This document shows positions 24,454-32,281 of a stretch of 43,869 nucleotides of DNA, piece by piece (the stretch's first letter is position 1; the number at the start of each line of letters is the position of its first letter). Both the position numbers and the translations under genes were made by a program. This DNA comes from Thermoproteota archaeon (GTDB lineage: Archaea; Thermoproteota; Korarchaeia; Korarchaeales; Korarchaeaceae), in the NCBI GenBank assembly GCA_027491555.1, contig JAOZGN010000008.1, forward strand, positions 1 through 43,869, given 5' to 3'. Under the pieces are notes generated by a model. That model worked only from the letters and a program-made list of their open reading frames with translations, was not told the DNA's origin and ran no database searches.

Positions 24454-25634
24454 TCTCCCAACGCCTCCCTCCCGGTGAACTCCGGCACGAAGCCGATTGA
24501 CCTGAGGCCGGCCTCCATGTCGGACCTCGTTATCTTGGCCAACTCGTGAGCCCTCCTGAGCGGATAGGGGTATCCCAAGACGGATATGCCGGCCAGATTC
24601 CCGATCAGCTCGTCCAGCTCATCTTCCTCAAGCTCCCCGAGTATCTCCAACTTCACGGGCGCTACGGAGCGGGCTAACCTGGCGTAGAGAGTGGTCAGCC
24701 GGACAGTGTCGCCCACCCCCGGACCGATGAGGGCCCTGGCCGCCCTGAGGATGTGCCTGCTGACCGACACCTCTCTGATGCGTCGGGGGGTGCGTCCCGG
24801 CCCCCTCGTGTACCTCTGGACTATGGCCAGGTCGGGCTTTGAGGACCTGAAGTGTGACCTTGCCGAGGACCTCTTCGCCACCGCTACCACCCTCACGCCC
24901 GCCCTCTCGGCGGCCGCCGTCAGGGCGAGTAGCGAGACCCCCTGCTCCAGCCGCTCCATGGCAGAGACCGCCAGGAGCGGCTTCCTGCCCTCACCCTCCT
25001 CGTCGTCTCCGACGATATCCCTCACCGCCTCCTCGAGCGTCGCCTGAGTCGCCGGCGTGGCCGTGATCACGGTGAGGGCGGACGCCAACGGGAGGTTCCT
25101 CACGACCCTCAGGAACGCCGAGACGATAAGCTCCCTCTCCTCCTCGCTGAGGCCTGCGTACCTCCCGGGGCGAGCCCCCCTGAACTCCGGCTCCGCAACG
25201 AGGTTCGCCTCCAGGGACCCATCCAGCAGGACATAGTCCACCTCGCGGCTGATCGCGAGCACCGCGGCCATCTTCGCCTCCAGGGCCTCTCTGTAGATCC
25301 TGACCCTGTCCTCTGCCTTGAAGAAGTCAATCACCCCAACTTGGAACACCCGACGCGGCTGGGGCCTGCCCTCAGCTCTGAAGGCGACGGAGGCGGCGCT
25401 CACGGCGAAAAGACTCTGACCCAGGTTCACCTCCACGAGCTGACTTCCGCCGTCGATCCCGGCAACGGAGCCCATCCTCTGGAGAGCATCCCTCGGCCTC
25501 AGATCTGTCCTTATTGGAAGCCACGCGGCGGAGAGTTCTTCGAACCTGGGGCCGGCCCCCAGGGCCCTCTCGATGTCGCCTCTGGCGCTCAAGAAGGCCT
25601 CGACTATGTCCATGAAGCGGGCCTCTTCGGCCAT
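24450..25634 (-). CDS. nurA: 5'-3' DNA nuclease NurA
   Basis: 394 residues from an ATG start. The RNase H-like NurA core is recognised by SVAGIDGGSQLVEVNLG (about 53-69) with the catalytic Asp, VDYVLLDGSLEANLV carrying the second Asp, and ALTAAAERAGVRVVAVAKRS later. The C-terminus has the family-typical GYPYPLRRAHELAKITRSDM. It forms a ring on HerA and degrades 5' strands during end resection. It is the first gene of the operon and is predicted leaderless: a TATA-like TTTTAA centres about 27 nt upstream of the ATG. It diverges from the acyl-CoA synthetase gene. Confidence 0.95.
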   Translation of the reverse strand: MAEEARFMDIVEAFLSARGDIERALGAGPRFEELSAAWLPIRTDLRPRDALQRMGSVAGIDGGSQLVEVNLGQSLFAVSAASVAFRAEGRPQPRRVFQVGVIDFFKAEDRVRIYREALEAKMAAVLAISREVDYVLLDGSLEANLVAEPEFRGARPGRYAGLSEEERELIVSAFLRVVRNLPLASALTVITATPATQATLEEAVRDIVGDDEEGEGRKPLLAVSAMERLEQGVSLLALTAAAERAGVRVVAVAKRSSARSHFRSSKPDLAIVQRYTRGPGRTPRRIREVSVSRHILRAARALIGPGVGDTVRLTTLYARLARSVAPVKLEILGELEEDELDELIGNLAGISVLGYPYPLRRAHELAKITRSDMEAGLRSIGFVPEFTGREALGE

Positions 25635-25656
25635 TCAGCATGACCCACCCGACCTG

Positions 25657-25666
25657 CCTTTTAAGG
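25657..25666. promoter_or_regulatory. Shared TATA-like element, nurA operon / acyl-CoA synthetase alpha
   Basis: CCTTTTAAGG is centred about 27 nt from the nurA ATG and 37 nt from the ATG at 25699. It is the only AT-rich element in this 64-nt gap. nurA is predicted leaderless and the plus gene would have a leader of about 10 nt. Inferred. Confidence 0.58.
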
Positions 25667-25698
25667 TGGGGGAGTGGTCCATCAGCTCGGTGCCGTAG

Positions 25699-27090
25699 AT
25701 GGCCCAGGAACTCGCCGCTTTCTTCGAGCCGGAGTCGATAGCCGTAGTCGGGGCGTCTCGGAACCCAGAGAAGCTTGGTCACGTGGTCCTGAGGCAGCTG
25801 CTCGAGAGCTTCAGGGGCCGCGTCTACCCGGTCAACCCCAAGGCCGACGAGATACTCGGCGTGACGTGTTACCCCAGCGTCGCCGATCTACCCGAGCCTG
25901 TCGACCTGGCCGTCGTCGTGGTGCCGGCCCCCGCGACCCCTGGGGTTGTTAAGGACTGCGGGAGGAGGGGAGTCAAGGCGGCCATAGTGATCTCAGGGGG
26001 GTTCTCAGAGGTCGGGAACGAGGAGCTTGAGCGTGAACTGAAGGAGGCGGCCAGGAGGAGCGGGGTCAGGCTCATTGGCCCGAATTGCATGGGCATATAC
26101 AGGCCCAGCGTCGGACTCGACACTCTCTTTACTCCGTCTGACAGACTGCCGAGGCCCGGCCCGGGCGACGTAGCGATACTCACTCAGAGCGGGAGCTTTG
26201 GGGGCGCCATCCTGACGTGGCTGGCCATGGAGGGGAGGGGGATAAGCGCGTTCGTGAGCTACGGGAACAGGGCCGATGTGGACGAGGCCGACCTGCTCCG
26301 CTACTTCTCGGAGGACCCTGAGACCAGGGTGATAGCGATCTACGTCGAGGGTCTGAGGGACGGGAGGAGATTCATGGAGGCGGCCAGGGAGGTGACGCCG
26401 TCCAAGCCGGTCGTGGTGTTCAAGGCCGGCAGGAGCCAGAGAGGCGCGAGGGCCGTCAGGAGCCACACGGGATCGCTGGCAGGGGCCGACGCGGCCTACG
26501 AGGCGGCATTCAAGCAGTGCGGGGTCGTTAGGACTTACTCGACGGAGGAGTTCTTGGACGCCTCTCGGGCCCTGGCCAGGCTCCCCCCGCCTAGGGGGCC
26601 TAGGGTGGGCATAGTCACCAACGGCGGGGGGTACGGGGTCATAGCGGTTGACGCGCTGGAGGAGCGCGGCATGGAGGTCCCAGAGCTGGACGAGGACACC
26701 GTCAAGAGGCTCAGGGAGAGGCTCCCGCCCTACTATCCCGTGGGGAACCCACTCGACCTCACCGGCAGCTCGACGCCTGAGCAGTACCTCGCCGGGATGG
26801 TAGAGATGGCTAAGTCGAACGTGATCGACGCGCTGATAGTAATGGCCCTCTACTCGGTCCCCCTCATGGAGCCGAAGAGGACAACCGACTACATCCTGCA
26901 GGTGCTAAGGGATTACGGCAAGCCCATCGTCGTCGTGTCGCTGGACGTCACGCCGGAAGTGGCCAGGGAGAACTCCAGGCTAGAGGCCGAGGGCGTGCCG
27001 GTGTTCCCGTCCCCCGAGAGGGCGGCCTCCGCCCTGGCCGCCCTTTGGAGGTACGCTAGGCTAACGGAGCCCCTGAGGGTCAGACCGTAG
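25699..27090 (+). CDS. Acetate/acyl-CoA ligase (ADP-forming), alpha subunit-like
   Basis: 463 residues, the length of archaeal ACD alpha subunits. It has a CoA-binding Rossmann domain (IAVVGASRNPEKLGHVVLRQ, then VYPVNPKADEILG), IGPNCMGIY, and the succinyl-CoA ligase-like domains with the phospho-histidine H256 in RSHTGSLAGADAAYEA. The C-terminal flavodoxin-like domain has VGIVTNGGGYGVIAVDAL and GNPLDLTG. ACD makes acetate or branched acids plus ATP from acyl-CoA, ADP and Pi. The ATP-grasp beta subunit is not in this window, so it must be elsewhere or the protein works alone. The 3' end overlaps the tldE 3' end by 11 nt. Confidence 0.9.
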   Translation: MAQELAAFFEPESIAVVGASRNPEKLGHVVLRQLLESFRGRVYPVNPKADEILGVTCYPSVADLPEPVDLAVVVVPAPATPGVVKDCGRRGVKAAIVISGGFSEVGNEELERELKEAARRSGVRLIGPNCMGIYRPSVGLDTLFTPSDRLPRPGPGDVAILTQSGSFGGAILTWLAMEGRGISAFVSYGNRADVDEADLLRYFSEDPETRVIAIYVEGLRDGRRFMEAAREVTPSKPVVVFKAGRSQRGARAVRSHTGSLAGADAAYEAAFKQCGVVRTYSTEEFLDASRALARLPPPRGPRVGIVTNGGGYGVIAVDALEERGMEVPELDEDTVKRLRERLPPYYPVGNPLDLTGSSTPEQYLAGMVEMAKSNVIDALIVMALYSVPLMEPKRTTDYILQVLRDYGKPIVVVSLDVTPEVARENSRLEAEGVPVFPSPERAASALAALWRYARLTEPLRVRP

Positions 27091-28432
27091 CGGCCGTGAA
27101 GCCCACGTCCTTGACCGCAATCACGGGCGTCACTACGGGCGGCCCGAACTCGGCCCACCAGTGGGTCATCTGCCTGGTCTCCCTGCCAACGGCGTAGACG
27201 TTAGACAGCAGGTGGAGGACGTTCTCGCTGAGCCTCAATCCCCTGATCTCCCCCTTTATCTCCCCGCCCTCGACGAGGAAGACCCCGTCCCTTATCACCG
27301 CCGAGAAGTCCCCAGTCCTGTAGTTCTGGAACCTGAGGTAGGTGACGTTCCTCACGACGACGCCTCTGCCCAGCTCTTCAAGGATCTCCTCCTCTGTCCT
27401 GTCTCCGGGAGACATGCTGAGGAACCACGGGTTGGGGAACACCCAGCCCGCGTTGGCCGTGGACGTGACCCTGAAGTGGGCCGCGGTGAGCCTGTTGTGG
27501 AGCAGCGTCTTCAGGACTCCGCCATCTATGATCACGTTCCTCCTAGTGGGCAGGCCCTCGAGGTCGAATGACCGGGACGCGTACCCGCCGTCGAGCAGGG
27601 GGTCGTCGACGATGGTCACCAGCTCGGTCCCCACCTGTTGGCCGAGCTTGTCGATGTAGGGGGTCATCTGCATGAGGGCCCTGAGGCCGGATGCCATAGA
27701 GCCGAATACCCCTAGGAGGGTTGTCATGGCGCTCCACCAGAAGGCGGCGTTGTACCTTCCTGCGGGGGTGTCGACCACCTTGCTAGCCAGGACAGCATCC
27801 CTCCCCGCCTCGTATCCTGCCCTCTTCGGGTCGAGCCCGTCCAGAGACCTGGAGCAGGTAACCCCGTGCCCAGTGGCCTCGTCATCCACCAGAGCCCTGA
27901 CCTCCATGTTGACCCTGCTGAAGCGCTCGCAGACCTCCGCTCCTCCCGATGTGAGAAGGCACTCGTGACCCGCGTAGGACCTGACCACGCCCGCTACTCT
28001 CTTCGCGCCCTCCGCCAAGGCCGAGTCGATCCCCACCTTAGCTGCGTCCACCAATTCCTCCTGAGCCTCCTCCAGGCGCGGATCGAAGGTGTCCTGAATC
28101 ACCGGGTAGTCGAAGGGCCCCTCTGGAAGCGGGGCGTAGACGTCCCTCGGCGGGACCCTCTTCAGCCGCTCGAACGCCCGCTCCACGAAGGTCTCGAGGG
28201 CACTCTCCTCAGGTGGGGAGGTGGTGGACACCACCGCTACCCTCCTGTCGAGGGCAACCTGCACCTCGACGAGAGTCTCGAGCCATGTCTTCACGATGTC
28301 AACCGAGCTGTTGGAGAACCTCACCTGCCTAGCCCTGTTGGACACCACATGCACGGCCACGTCGTCAGCTCCTCTAGTCTGGGCAAGCTGGAGGATTCGC
28401 TCGGCCAGCCCGATGCTCTCCTCGTGGAACAT
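27080..28432 (-). CDS. TldE/PmbA family protein, partner of TldD
   Basis: 450 residues from the ATG at 28432, which directly follows the tldD stop and has GGAGGTG 7 nt upstream. The frame is open further upstream, but that would run into tldD. PmbA/TldE features are an N-terminal VRFSNSSVDIVKTW strand-helix region, a central AAFWWSAMTTLLGVFGSM, then VTIVDDPLLDGGYASRSFDLEGLPTRRNVIIDGGVLKTLLHNRLTA in pieces, and the C-terminal FSAVIRDGVFLVEGGEI. It lacks HExxxH, as expected for the non-catalytic E subunit. TldD-TldE heterodimers are proteases that degrade small unfolded or modified peptides. Confidence 0.92.
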   Translation of the reverse strand: MFHEESIGLAERILQLAQTRGADDVAVHVVSNRARQVRFSNSSVDIVKTWLETLVEVQVALDRRVAVVSTTSPPEESALETFVERAFERLKRVPPRDVYAPLPEGPFDYPVIQDTFDPRLEEAQEELVDAAKVGIDSALAEGAKRVAGVVRSYAGHECLLTSGGAEVCERFSRVNMEVRALVDDEATGHGVTCSRSLDGLDPKRAGYEAGRDAVLASKVVDTPAGRYNAAFWWSAMTTLLGVFGSMASGLRALMQMTPYIDKLGQQVGTELVTIVDDPLLDGGYASRSFDLEGLPTRRNVIIDGGVLKTLLHNRLTAAHFRVTSTANAGWVFPNPWFLSMSPGDRTEEEILEELGRGVVVRNVTYLRFQNYRTGDFSAVIRDGVFLVEGGEIKGEIRGLRLSENVLHLLSNVYAVGRETRQMTHWWAEFGPPVVTPVIAVKDVGFTAATV

Positions 28433-28433
28433 C

Positions 28434-29855
28434 TCACACACCTCCCAGCCCGACGCCCCTGAGCCTGAGGCTGGGCCCACCTGTCCACACCGGGACCCCC
28501 TGCCCTGGGTCCCCCTTACCGCACGTGGCCGCCTCGAACTCCAGGTCCTTGGCCGCCGCGTCCACAGAGGAGTAGAACGCCGGGGTGGTGACCTCCAGCA
28601 CGGGGTTTAGCACGGGCTCGGCGAGCCGGCCGCCCCGTATTGCGTAGGCCTCCGAGCCGACGTACCTCTGATTGTACCTGCGGTCGTCTATGTTCCACTC
28701 CATGAACCTCTTGAGGTAGACTCCCTCGGAAACGCCCTCGATGAGCTCCTCCACCGACATATCGCCGGGCGCTATGTACGTGTTGGCCATCCTCACGATG
28801 GGCTCTCTGTCGAACCTGTTGGCCCGAGCGGCGGCGTTGCTGCTGACGCCTAACTCAGCCGCGGTCTCCCTGTTGAGGAGGAACTCGTTTATCAAGCCCT
28901 CCCTCATCAGGGCCCTCGGCCTCGCCCTGACTCCCTCGTGGTCGTAGAGGTAGAACCCGTAGCTGCCGGGGATCGTCGGGTCGTCTATCACCGTCACGAC
29001 TGGGGACCCAATCCTCTGGCCCAGCATGTACGGCTTCACGAACGACTCTCCCGCCTGGGCGGCCTCCCTCCCAAGTATCCGATCCGCCTCATAGGGGTGG
29101 CCTGTGGACTCGTGCGCTATGAGGCCTGTCACCTGGGGTCCGACTATCACGTCCATCTTAACTCCCCTGGGGGCGGGGACGCCCTTCTCCAGTCTCTCCT
29201 TCATAGAGTCGGACAGGTATGCGACCTTCTCATCCAGGCGCCAGCCGTCGATGATCTCCCAGCCGCCGCTCCCTCCCGGCTGGGTAAACTCCTGAGTGGC
29301 CCCCGCCCCAGACACGTGGGTGAGCCTCACCATCAGGGTGACCCGCCTCACGTCCCCTGTGACCTGAGCCCCTTCGCTGTTCAGGAAGTGGGTCACCGAC
29401 CTGGAGGAGAGCAGCCACAGCACCCTGGCGGTTATCCCCCTCTCGGCGGCGGGAGAGTCGACGGACTTCATGTATTCTACCTTCTCATCCATCGGCACTT
29501 CCATTGGGTCCCTTTTGTACGGCGACGAGAACTCCGCTCTCCCGAAGCTCTCCCTTGAGAGGGCCACCTTCTTTCCCACCTTGGAGGCGGCCAGGGCGTT
29601 CTTGTACGCCTCCTCGACCACGGTCTCCAGGGAGTCAGGCCTATTGGTCGACGCGAAGCCGAGGCCCCCGTTCACGAGCATTCTGACGGAGATCCCGGCG
29701 GTCGTGTTCAGTGAGAAGGCCTCCACGACGCCATTCCGCATGAACAGTCCATCAGATGAGTCTAGCTGAGCCCTCACTTCGAAGTAATCTGCGTCGTACC
29801 TTTTGGCGATCTCCTGGGCTCTATCAACCTGAGAGAACAGGCTATCCAGCTCCAT
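28434..29855 (-). CDS. tldD: TldD family zinc metalloprotease
   Basis: 473 residues. The catalytic motif HESTGHPYEADRIL (HExxxH) is present near residues 250-263, followed by VTVIDDPTIPGSYGFYLYDHEG, the substrate-cleft strand, and LMREGLINEFLLNRETA. The N-terminal half carries FMRNGVVEAFSLNTTAGISV, typical of the family. The Zn-dependent partner of TldE cleaves short unstructured peptides in the cytoplasm. It is predicted leaderless: a TATA-like AATAATAAG lies 27 nt upstream of the ATG and equally 27 nt upstream of the divergent phosphorylase gene. tldE follows one base after the stop. Confidence 0.94.
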   Translation of the reverse strand: MELDSLFSQVDRAQEIAKRYDADYFEVRAQLDSSDGLFMRNGVVEAFSLNTTAGISVRMLVNGGLGFASTNRPDSLETVVEEAYKNALAASKVGKKVALSRESFGRAEFSSPYKRDPMEVPMDEKVEYMKSVDSPAAERGITARVLWLLSSRSVTHFLNSEGAQVTGDVRRVTLMVRLTHVSGAGATQEFTQPGGSGGWEIIDGWRLDEKVAYLSDSMKERLEKGVPAPRGVKMDVIVGPQVTGLIAHESTGHPYEADRILGREAAQAGESFVKPYMLGQRIGSPVVTVIDDPTIPGSYGFYLYDHEGVRARPRALMREGLINEFLLNRETAAELGVSSNAAARANRFDREPIVRMANTYIAPGDMSVEELIEGVSEGVYLKRFMEWNIDDRRYNQRYVGSEAYAIRGGRLAEPVLNPVLEVTTPAFYSSVDAAAKDLEFEAATCGKGDPGQGVPVWTGGPSLRLRGVGLGGV

Positions 29856-29877
29856 TGAGCGGCCGGACCTGGGAATC

Positions 29878-29888
29878 CAATAATAAGC
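29878..29888. promoter_or_regulatory. Shared TATA-like element, tldD / nucleoside phosphorylase
   Basis: CAATAATAAGC is centred about 27 nt from the tldD ATG (29855) and about 27 nt from the phosphorylase ATG (29909). It is the clearest symmetric case in the window: one AT box, two leaderless start codons. Inferred from geometry. Confidence 0.62.
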
Positions 29889-29908
29889 TTCCGAGGGAGC
29901 GTCAGATC

Positions 29909-30649
29909 ATGCCCAGGGAGGAGAGGCTCCTTCACCTGAGGATCCGGCCCGACGAGGTCCCGGAAAGGGTTCTCCTCACGGGTGATCCCGGGAGAGTAGA
30001 CAGACTCGCCCAGTTACTTGAAGGACCCAAGGTCCTGGCCCACAACAGAGAGTACAGGTCGACCAAGGGGGTGTACGACGGCGAGGAGATCCTGATCTGC
30101 TCGACAGGGATAGGCGGCCCTTCGACGGCGATCGCCGTTAACGAGCTGATCGAGGCCGGTGCGGAGCTCTTCATCCGGGTCGGCACAACAGGCGCCCTCC
30201 AGAAGGGCGTGGAGATAGGGTCGAGCGTGGTCCCCCACGGCGCCCTCCGCATGGAGGGCACCTCGGAGTTCTACGCGCCGGCCGAGTATCCGGCGGTTCC
30301 TGATCCGAGGCTGACGCTCGCACTGGCCAGAGAGGCGAGATTAGAGGGTCTTACGGTGTACGAGGGGATCATAGCGACCCTGGACGCTTTCTACGTAGAC
30401 GAGGGCTGGCTGGTGGAGCAGGCCAACGACCTCGACCTGCTCGCGGTCGAGATGGAGTGCAGCACGATATTCGTCCTCTCTCGCCTGCTGGGGGCCAGAT
30501 CGGCTGCGATCCTCGTGGTCGATGGGAACATCGCCGAGGGGACGGGCAAGGCAGAGGTCAGGCCAGCCGGCTCTGAGCTACCTGAGGAGTCCCGCGACTC
30601 CCTCATGCGCGCGGCCGAGGTTGCCCTGAGGGTCCTGACCTCAGGGTAG
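29909..30649 (+). CDS. Uridine/purine nucleoside phosphorylase family protein
   Basis: 246 residues from the ATG at 29909; the frame extends upstream but overlaps tldD. NP-I family motifs are LLTGDPGRVDRLAQLL (phosphate binding), STGIGGPSTAIAVNEL, IRVGTTGALQKGVEIGSSVV, and LAVEMECSTIFVL with the ribose-binding Met-Glu. The layout is closest to uridine phosphorylases and archaeal homologues that split nucleosides with phosphate to a base and ribose-1-phosphate. A role in the archaeal AMP/nucleoside pathway is plausible but the preferred base is not decidable. Predicted leaderless, diverging from tldD. Confidence 0.88.
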   Translation: MPREERLLHLRIRPDEVPERVLLTGDPGRVDRLAQLLEGPKVLAHNREYRSTKGVYDGEEILICSTGIGGPSTAIAVNELIEAGAELFIRVGTTGALQKGVEIGSSVVPHGALRMEGTSEFYAPAEYPAVPDPRLTLALAREARLEGLTVYEGIIATLDAFYVDEGWLVEQANDLDLLAVEMECSTIFVLSRLLGARSAAILVVDGNIAEGTGKAEVRPAGSELPEESRDSLMRAAEVALRVLTSG

Positions 30650-30666
30650 CCCGCTGTCACCCAAGA

Positions 30667-30674
30667 TTTTTATC
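30667..30674 (+). promoter_or_regulatory. TATA box of pspA
   Basis: TTTTTATC is centred about 35 nt upstream of the pspA ATG, predicting a leader of roughly 8-10 nt. It lies just after the phosphorylase stop. Inferred. Confidence 0.5.
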
Positions 30675-30704
30675 CCGAGAGGGGGCAGAAGAATCAGATT
30701 ACCC

Positions 30705-31415
30705 ATGACTGGTTTCTGGGATCGCCTGGTTGCAAGCATAGAGGCGAAACTCAACAAGCTTCTCGACCGTTTTGAGGACCCGAGGGAGCAGCTGGACTAC
30801 GCCTACGACAAGCTGGTCCAGCAGCTCCACGACGTTGACATGGCCCTGGCGAGGGCCATAACCGCTCGGAAGAAGCTAGAGTTCAACGCCAAGAGGATTC
30901 GAGAGAAGATCCAAGACTTGGACGCGAAGGCCAGGAGGGCCCTCGAGCTCGGCAGGGAAGACCTCGCCAAGAGGGCTCTGGAGAGAAAGCACGTCCTCCA
31001 GTCCGAGCTAAACTCCCTAGAGGAGAAGATAACGGAGATGAAGGAGGACGAGGAGAAGCTGAAGCAGGTCAGGGAGACCCTACAGACCAGAATAGAGCTC
31101 TTCCGCGCCCAGAAGGAGAAGCTCAAGGCCGAGTACGAGGTCTCCAAGGCCCAGGTTGAGGTGAAGGAGAGCCTCTCAGGGCTGTCCGACGACATGCTCT
31201 CAGCGGCGAGGGCCATCGAGAGGGCCGAGAGTAAGGTTGAGGACATGAGGGCCCGCGCGGCCGCGATAGACGAGCTCGTGGCTGCAGGAGGCGAGCTGGA
31301 CATCCTGGAGCCCGAGGAGAGGGACGAGATAGAGAAGGAGCTCAAGACCCTGGAGATTCAGAAGGCCGTTGAGGATGACCTGGCGAGGCTTAAGCAGGAG
31401 CTCGGAAAGGCCTGA
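30705..31415 (+). CDS. pspA: PspA/IM30 (ESCRT-III-like) membrane-remodelling protein
   Basis: 236 residues, almost entirely helical and charged. The start MTGFWDRLVASIEAKLNKLL is the amphipathic helix that binds membranes, and FEDPREQLDYAYDKLVQQL is the conserved PspA/Vipp1 segment. Long helices rich in Glu/Lys/Arg follow (about 30-170), then a shorter C-terminal helix set (IDELVAAGGELDILEPEE...LKTLEIQKAVEDDLARLK). PspA family proteins coat and repair stressed membranes as spirals or rods. It is followed after 9 nt by a two-helix membrane protein with a winged-helix domain, a likely partner. No PspF or other bacterial Psp regulator is present. Confidence 0.93.
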   Translation: MTGFWDRLVASIEAKLNKLLDRFEDPREQLDYAYDKLVQQLHDVDMALARAITARKKLEFNAKRIREKIQDLDAKARRALELGREDLAKRALERKHVLQSELNSLEEKITEMKEDEEKLKQVRETLQTRIELFRAQKEKLKAEYEVSKAQVEVKESLSGLSDDMLSAARAIERAESKVEDMRARAAAIDELVAAGGELDILEPEERDEIEKELKTLEIQKAVEDDLARLKQELGKA

Positions 31416-31424
31416 GGGGATTCA

Positions 31425-31814
31425 ATGAGGGACGTTTCATCCCTCATCCTCATCGGGGCGGCCGCGCTCTTTGGCCTACTGGGGTTGGTGTTCGCGGTGG
31501 CCGCGGCCTACAACCCGGTGAGGGTGTTCCCCTCCTTCATCTTTCTGTTCCTGGCAGGGGCGTCGATCTACCTCCTGAGAATCAAGCAGAGGTCCGGCGT
31601 GGCGCTCGGGCGCCTAGAGGCCGAGACCCTCAGGGTGGCCAAGGAGAAGGGAGGCAGGCTCACGCCGGAGGAGCTCGCCCTCGAGCTCGGCATACCGGTC
31701 GATGCGGCTGTGAGCATTCTGAGGGGTCTCGAGAGGAAGGGCGTTGCGTACCTGGACTTCGAGGAAATAGAGGACAGGGGCGTGGAGGTCTACCGCTTCC
31801 CAGCCTTGGGTTAA
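31425..31814 (+). CDS. Membrane-anchored winged-helix protein, downstream of pspA
   Basis: 129 residues. Two hydrophobic helices (about 5-28, SLILIGAAALFGLLGLVFAV, and about 34-51, PSFIFLFLAGASIYLLRI) form a hairpin. A basic linker (KQRSG) and a compact cytoplasmic winged-helix-like domain follow: LGRLEAETLRVAKEKGGRLT, PEELALELGIPVDAAVSILR and GLERKGVAYLDFEEIEDRGV. I do not recognise a named family. The arrangement parallels the bacterial logic in which PspA is sequestered by membrane partners such as PspB/PspC. A role as membrane sensor or regulator of PspA is inference from the 9-nt spacing. It converges with the MetRS-beta gene. Confidence 0.8.
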   Translation: MRDVSSLILIGAAALFGLLGLVFAVAAAYNPVRVFPSFIFLFLAGASIYLLRIKQRSGVALGRLEAETLRVAKEKGGRLTPEELALELGIPVDAAVSILRGLERKGVAYLDFEEIEDRGVEVYRFPALG

Positions 31815-31825
31815 CCTTCCCGGCC

Positions 31826-32152
31826 TCAGAGGACCTTGCTGCCAGGCGGCACCGGCTTGTCCGGCCTGAGCAGGACGGGCCTGCCGTCCACGTCTGCCGC
31901 CAGCAGCATGCCCTGAGACCACAGCCCCCTGATCTTCTTGGGCTGCAGATTGGCCACCACGACTATCTGGGTGCCGACCAGCTCCTCAGGGGAGTAGTAC
32001 TCCGCTATTCCTGCCACGATCTGCCTCTTCTCACCTCCCAGGTCTATCTCGAGGACCAAGAGCTTATCGGCTCCCTCCACCTTTTTGGCGGAGAGGATCT
32101 TCGCCACCCGCAGGTCCAGCTTCGAGAAATCCTGGTAGGAGACGAACTCCAT
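31826..32152 (-). CDS. Stand-alone tRNA-binding (EMAP-II/Trbp111-like) protein, MetRS beta subunit type
   Basis: 108 residues forming a single OB-fold tRNA-binding domain: VSYQDFSKLDLRVAKILSAK, then VEGADKLLVLEIDLGGEKRQ, IVAGIAEYYSPEELVGTQIV, VVANLQPKKIRGLWSQGMLL and the final RPDKPVPPGSKV. This is the domain found at the C-terminus of bacterial MetRS and free in archaea as the MetRS beta subunit. It improves tRNA-Met binding. The catalytic MetRS is not in the window. GGAGGGG precedes the ATG. It diverges from the aCPSF2 gene. Confidence 0.93.
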   Translation of the reverse strand: MEFVSYQDFSKLDLRVAKILSAKKVEGADKLLVLEIDLGGEKRQIVAGIAEYYSPEELVGTQIVVVANLQPKKIRGLWSQGMLLAADVDGRPVLLRPDKPVPPGSKVL

Positions 32153-32181
32153 GGTTGACCCCTCCGGTCCCCGCGGGGCCG

Positions 32182-32194
32182 CACTTAAATAGTG
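32182..32194. promoter_or_regulatory. Palindromic TATA element between MetRS-beta and aCPSF2 genes
   Basis: CACTTAAATAGTG is an imperfect palindrome (CACT/AGTG arms around TAAAT) and the only AT-rich stretch of the gap. It is centred about 36 nt from the MetRS-beta ATG, giving a short leader. On the plus side it predicts initiation near 32215 and a leader of about 67 nt for aCPSF2. Inferred. Confidence 0.55.
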
Positions 32195-32226
32195 AGGCGC
32201 CAGAGTAGAGCGTGAGAAGGCGGGGC

Positions 32227-32246
32227 CCGAGGTCGATGAACCTCGG
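32227..32246 (+). promoter_or_regulatory. Hairpin in the 5' leader of the aCPSF2 mRNA
   Basis: Perfect inverted repeat of 7 bp, CCGAGGT and ACCTCGG, closing the six-base loop CGATGA. It lies between the predicted transcription start (about 32215) and the ribosome-binding site GGAGGGAG (32263-32270). It could modulate translation or be a cleavage site for the encoded nuclease, which is speculation. Confidence 0.5.
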
Positions 32247-32281
32247 AGACCACCGTCGTGTTGGAGGGAGTGAGCTGAGAT

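Noticed and set aside
25699..27090. Acetyl-CoA synthetase alpha gene as broken or incomplete
   Set aside because: Although no beta subunit gene is nearby, the alpha protein is full length with the phospho-histidine motif, and archaeal alpha and beta genes are often unlinked.
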